DNA of 25,478 bases from an uncultured Clostridia bacterium. GTDB lineage: Bacteria > Bacillota > Clostridia > UBA1381. A program made the position numbers and the translations under genes. The notes beneath the pieces were generated by a model. The model made no database searches and was not told where the DNA came from. It was given only the letters and a program-made list of their open reading frames with translations. The stretch covers positions 1 through 25,478 of the forward strand of contig CALXSX010000066.1 of the NCBI GenBank assembly GCA_944391265.1, written 5' to 3'. This document shows, piece by piece, positions 22,216 to 25,478 of the stretch (positions are counted from its first letter, which is position 1; each line of letters starts with the position of its first letter).

Positions 22216-22526
22216 CGTCTGATGAAAAGACAAAATTGATTGAAAAAGCGATGGATGATAAAAAAGCGCACGACATAACGGTGATTGATGTGAGCAAGCA
22301 TACTACGATAGCGGAGAGGTTTGTGATCTGCTCGTGCGGTTCTTCAGTTCAGGCGAAGGCTGTTGCAGATAACGCCGAGGAGTTTATGAGGAACGCAGGT
22401 GAGAGTGTGCATCACATAGAGGGATATTCTGCCGGAAGCTGGATACTGCTTGATTTCGGAGATGTTATAGCTCACATTATGACAAACGAAACGAGAGAAT
22501 TTTATGATATAGAGCGACTTTATTAA
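22212..22526 (+). CDS. rsfS: Ribosome silencing factor RsfS
   Basis: RsfS binds uL14 on the large ribosomal subunit and blocks subunit joining when nutrients are short. The 104-residue protein has the family pattern KKAHDITVIDVSKHTTIAER, FVICSCGSSVQAKAVADNAE, HHIEGYSAGSWILLDFGDVI and HIMTNETREFYDIERLY. The start is TTG 22212. AGGAGG near 22198-22203 gives ideal spacing, and the TTG overlaps the yqeK stop as TTGA. This is the normal yqeK-rsfS order. leuS begins 27 nt downstream, so it may be on the same transcript. Confidence 0.94.
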   Translation: MTSDEKTKLIEKAMDDKKAHDITVIDVSKHTTIAERFVICSCGSSVQAKAVADNAEEFMRNAGESVHHIEGYSAGSWILLDFGDVIAHIMTNETREFYDIERLY

Positions 22527-22553
22527 TAAAATAAAAAAGGGGAATGAACTGTA

Positions 22554-24962
22554 ATGGGATATGATTTTAAGGGCTTTGAGAAGAAGTGGCAGGACAGGTG
22601 GGAGGCTGAAGGTGCATTTCATGCGAAGACAGGAAGCAGTAAACCCAAGTATTATGCGATGATAGAGTTCCCGTATCCGTCGGGGGCCGGTCTGCACGTA
22701 GGTCACCCGAGAAGCTATACTGCGCTTGACATAATAGCGAGAAAGAAAAGGATGGAGGGTTATAATGTCCTTTATCCTATAGGCTGGGACGCTTTTGGTC
22801 TTCCTACTGAAAACTACGCTATCAAAAATAAAATCCATCCTAAAATAGTTACAGAAAATAATATCAAAAATTTCAAAAGACAGCTTAAAATGCTTGGATT
22901 TTCGTTCGACTGGTCAAGGGAGATAAACACGACTGACCCTGAGTACTACAAATGGACACAGTGGATATTTCTTCAGCTTTTTAAACACGGTCTTGCATAC
23001 AAGCAGGAAATGCCTATAAACTGGTGCACAGGCTGCAAGGTAGGGCTTTCAAACGAAGAGGTCGTAAACGGTGTCTGTGAGCGTTGCGGGAGTGAGGTTG
23101 TACAGAGAAGAAAGAGCCAGTGGATGCTTAAAATCACTGAGTATGCCCAAAGGCTTATTGATGATCTCGACGGACTTGACTTCATAGAAAAGGTAAAGAC
23201 TCAGCAGAAAAACTGGATAGGCAGGAGTGAAGGTGCGGAAGTAACATTTAAGCTTTCGACAGGTGATGATGTGGTAGTTTATACCACAAGATGCGATACG
23301 CTTTTCGGAGCTACGTATGTTGTTTTAAGTCCGGAGCATCAGCTTATTGACAAGATAAAGGACAGCATCACAAACTGGGATGATGTTATAAAGTACAGAG
23401 AAGATGCTTCAAAGAAATCTGAGTTTGAGAGAACAGAGCTCGCCAAAGAGAAAACGGGAGTAGCTTTGGAGGGGATTTATGCTGTAAATCCTGCAAACGG
23501 GTCAAAGCTCCCCGTTTGGATATCTGATTACGTTCTCGTAACGTACGGAACCGGAGCGATAATGGCGGTGCCGGCTCATGATGACAGGGACTTTGAGTTT
23601 GCGAAAAAGTTTTCCCTGCCTATAATTGAGGTTGTTGCCGGCGGCAAAAATGTACAGGAGGAGCCGTATACAGATGTAGCGTCAGGCGTGCTTGTAAACA
23701 GCGGATTTTTAACCGGGCTAACTGTCAAGGAAGCTATTCCAACCATGATAGACTGGCTTGAGAAAAACGGGCTCGGTAAGAGAAAAGTAAACTTCAAGCT
23801 CCGTGACTGGGTATTTTCACGTCAGCGTTACTGGGGTGAGCCTATACCGCTTGTTTACTGTGAAAAGTGCGGTTGGGTGCCGATTCCGGAGGAGGAGCTG
23901 CCGCTCAAGCTTCCGGAGGTAGAGACGTTTGAGCCGGGCGAGGACGGAGAATCACCGCTTAAAAAAGCAACTGACTGGATAAAGACTACTTGTCCGCACT
24001 GCGGCGGCCCTGCTGAAAGGGAAACAGATACGATGCCGCAGTGGGCAGGTTCAAGCTGGTATTTCCTCAGATATATGGATCCTCATAACAGCGAAGCGCT
24101 CGCGAGCAAGGAGGCGCTTGAATACTGGTCGCCCGTTGATTGGTATAACGGAGGAATGGAGCACACAACGCTTCATCTTCTCTACTCACGCTTTTGGCAT
24201 AAGTTCCTCTACGATATCGGGGTTGTTCCAACAAAAGAGCCGTATCAGAAGCGTACGTCGCATGGTATGATTCTTGGAGAGAACAATGAAAAAATGTCTA
24301 AATCAAGAGGAAATGTAGTAAACCCTGATGATGTTGTAAATGAGTTCGGTGCTGACGCGTTTAGAACGTACGAAATGTTTATAGGTGCGTTTGATCAGTC
24401 TACGCCGTGGTCGAATCAGGGACTCAAAGGCTGCTATAAATTCCTTGAGCGTGTATGGAACCTGAAGAAAATGGTGACCGATGACGAAGGATTTTCACCA
24501 GACTTGGAAAAGCTTATGCATAAGCTTATTAAAAAAGTGGGCGAGGATTACGACAGAATGAAATTCAACACGGCTATTGCGGCCATGATGTCTGCCATTA
24601 ACGATTTTTACAAGAAAGGCAGCATTACAAAAGGTGAGTTTGTCACTTTCCTTACACTGCTTAACCCGGCAGCTCCGCATATAACGGAGGAGCTTTATGA
24701 GCCGTACGGCGGCGGTGAACTGCTCTCGCTCAGAAAGTGGCCGGAATACGACGAGGAAAAAACAAAGGATGATGAGATTGAGATAGTTGTCCAGATAAAC
24801 GGAAAAATACGAGATAAGCTGATGATACCGGCGGACCTTTCAAGGGACGATACGCAAAAGGCTGCACTTGACAGCGAGAAAATTAAGGCTGAAACCGCAG
24901 GTAAAAATGTGGTGAAGGTTATTGTTGTTCCTGGAAAAATAGTTAACATAGTAGTCAAGTAA
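22554..24962 (+). CDS. leuS: Leucyl-tRNA synthetase
   Basis: LeuS charges tRNA-Leu with leucine. The 802-residue length matches the bacterial class I enzyme. The HIGH motif is HVGH (48-51) in YPSGAGLHVGHPRSY, and KMSKS is at 580-584. The CP1 editing domain is present, with TTRCDTLFGATYVV and VPAHDDRDFEFAKKF, so proofreading appears intact. Zinc-type cysteine clusters occur at CTGCKVG/CERCGS, and again at CEKCGW/CPHCGG. The C-terminal domain ends KVIVVPGKIVNIVVK. The ATG at 22554 has AAGGGG about 10 nt upstream. No T-box leader fits in the 27-nt gap after rsfS, so leucine-tRNA-responsive control is not evident. Confidence 0.97.
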   Translation: MGYDFKGFEKKWQDRWEAEGAFHAKTGSSKPKYYAMIEFPYPSGAGLHVGHPRSYTALDIIARKKRMEGYNVLYPIGWDAFGLPTENYAIKNKIHPKIVTENNIKNFKRQLKMLGFSFDWSREINTTDPEYYKWTQWIFLQLFKHGLAYKQEMPINWCTGCKVGLSNEEVVNGVCERCGSEVVQRRKSQWMLKITEYAQRLIDDLDGLDFIEKVKTQQKNWIGRSEGAEVTFKLSTGDDVVVYTTRCDTLFGATYVVLSPEHQLIDKIKDSITNWDDVIKYREDASKKSEFERTELAKEKTGVALEGIYAVNPANGSKLPVWISDYVLVTYGTGAIMAVPAHDDRDFEFAKKFSLPIIEVVAGGKNVQEEPYTDVASGVLVNSGFLTGLTVKEAIPTMIDWLEKNGLGKRKVNFKLRDWVFSRQRYWGEPIPLVYCEKCGWVPIPEEELPLKLPEVETFEPGEDGESPLKKATDWIKTTCPHCGGPAERETDTMPQWAGSSWYFLRYMDPHNSEALASKEALEYWSPVDWYNGGMEHTTLHLLYSRFWHKFLYDIGVVPTKEPYQKRTSHGMILGENNEKMSKSRGNVVNPDDVVNEFGADAFRTYEMFIGAFDQSTPWSNQGLKGCYKFLERVWNLKKMVTDDEGFSPDLEKLMHKLIKKVGEDYDRMKFNTAIAAMMSAINDFYKKGSITKGEFVTFLTLLNPAAPHITEELYEPYGGGELLSLRKWPEYDEEKTKDDEIEIVVQINGKIRDKLMIPADLSRDDTQKAALDSEKIKAETAGKNVVKVIVVPGKIVNIVVK

Positions 24963-25003
24963 GCATTTTTATACGGTCAAAGACAAGAATATTAAAACAT
25001 TTT

Positions 25004-25033
25004 AGGGGATGATGCCGGTGCAGCATCCCCTTT
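25004..25033 (+). terminator. Hairpin after leuS
   Basis: AGGGGATG pairs with CATCCCCT, extended by TGC/GCA after one A-G mismatch, around a CGGT loop. Only three T follow, so termination may be partial and the MATE gene may receive read-through. Confidence 0.6.
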
Positions 25034-25055
25034 GACTGTCTGAAGGGGGATAGTT

Positions 25056-25478
25056 ATGAAAAAATACGAATTGGATATGACGGTTGGCAGTACATACAAA
25101 GACATACTTTTGTTTTCCATACCGCTGTTTTTTACCAATGTGCTGCAGCTGCTTTACAATGCCGCCGACCTTATTGTTGTGGGCAGATTCGACGGATATG
25201 CGGCAATGTCCTCTGTCGGTGCGACTAGCGCTCTTATCAATTTGATGATAAATCTCTTCATCGGGTTTGCAACGGGAGCAGGGGTCACAATATCGAGGTA
25301 TTTCGGTGAAAGAAATTCAGCAGGGATGAAGAGGGCTGTCAGCACCTGTGTAGGAATATCTATCATTTTCGGGTTTGTCGTTATGGGTATTGGATTAACA
25401 TTTGCCCGTCCGCTTCTTACGATAATGTCATGTCCTGAAGACCTGATAGACGGAGCCGAGCTTTATATGCGCATATAT
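25056..25478 (+). CDS. MATE-family efflux transporter (5' part, cut by window edge)
   Basis: MATE proteins export cationic drugs or metabolites using a Na+ or H+ gradient. The first 141 residues are visible, of a family usually about 450. The N-terminus MKKYELDMTVGSTYKDILLF leads into SIPLFFTNVLQLLYNAADLI, VVGRFDGYAAMSSVGATSAL and INLMINLFIGFATGAGVTIS, then RYFGERN. This is the standard first half of helices 1-3, with the NAAD-IVVGR signature. The ATG at 25056 has AAGGGGG 6 nt upstream. It follows a modest terminator after leuS. The substrate is unknown. Confidence 0.93.
   Translation, partial: MKKYELDMTVGSTYKDILLFSIPLFFTNVLQLLYNAADLIVVGRFDGYAAMSSVGATSALINLMINLFIGFATGAGVTISRYFGERNSAGMKRAVSTCVGISIIFGFVVMGIGLTFARPLLTIMSCPEDLIDGAELYMRIY

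Noticed and set aside
22527..22553. Possible T-box leader for leuS
   Set aside because: Only 27 nt separate rsfS and leuS, far too short for a T-box, and no T-box core sequence is present.

Overview
The window is chromosomal DNA of moderate base composition from a low-GC Gram-positive bacterium. The best guess is an anaerobic member of the Clostridia, probably Oscillospiraceae/Ruminococcaceae-like. This is inferred from spoVG, a RemB-type DUF370 protein in a yaaA-recF-remB-gyrB block, a yqeI-nadD-yqeK-rsfS block, a ThiI without a rhodanese domain paired with its own cysteine desulfurase, strong AGGAGG Shine-Dalgarno sites and many alternative GTG/TTG starts. The species cannot be named from the sequence alone. 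Twenty-six genes are supported, two of them cut by the window edges. No tRNA, rRNA, CRISPR array or insertion sequence was found.

Left part (1-6400): a truncated murC runs off the left edge and diverges from spoVG. Downstream of spoVG lies a small accessory island, an XRE-type regulator followed by a large serine recombinase. Each of these units is closed by a hairpin. Facing them on the minus strand are two transcription units. One is ccdA with a TlpA/ResA-like thioredoxin, which together form a route for electrons across the membrane. Its promoter overlaps a perfect 14-bp inverted repeat that looks like an operator. The other is nfeD, an SPFH/QmcA-like gene and a gene for a membrane-anchored NusG-domain-II protein.

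Middle part (6400-18530): a cysteine desulfurase-thiI-cinA operon (tRNA 4-thiouridine and NMN recycling) is divergent from a long plus-strand run of recJ, rsh (RelA/SpoT), yaaA, recF, remB and gyrB. The last four are the usual oriC-side cluster, but dnaA and dnaN are not in front of it and gyrA does not follow it. An ECF-transporter S component with a structured leader ends this run.

Right part (18540-25478): a GTP-type PEP carboxykinase on the minus strand is separated from the preceding run by a strong bidirectional terminator. It is divergent from a housekeeping operon: yhbY (ribosome assembly), nadD (NAD synthesis), yqeK (Ap4A hydrolase), rsfS (ribosome silencing) and leuS (leucyl-tRNA synthetase). 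A MATE-family transporter runs off the right edge.

Most genes are conserved housekeeping genes. The least explained parts are the recombinase island, the ccdA operator, the ECF leader hairpin and the promoter-containing, repeat-bearing stretch before yhbY.
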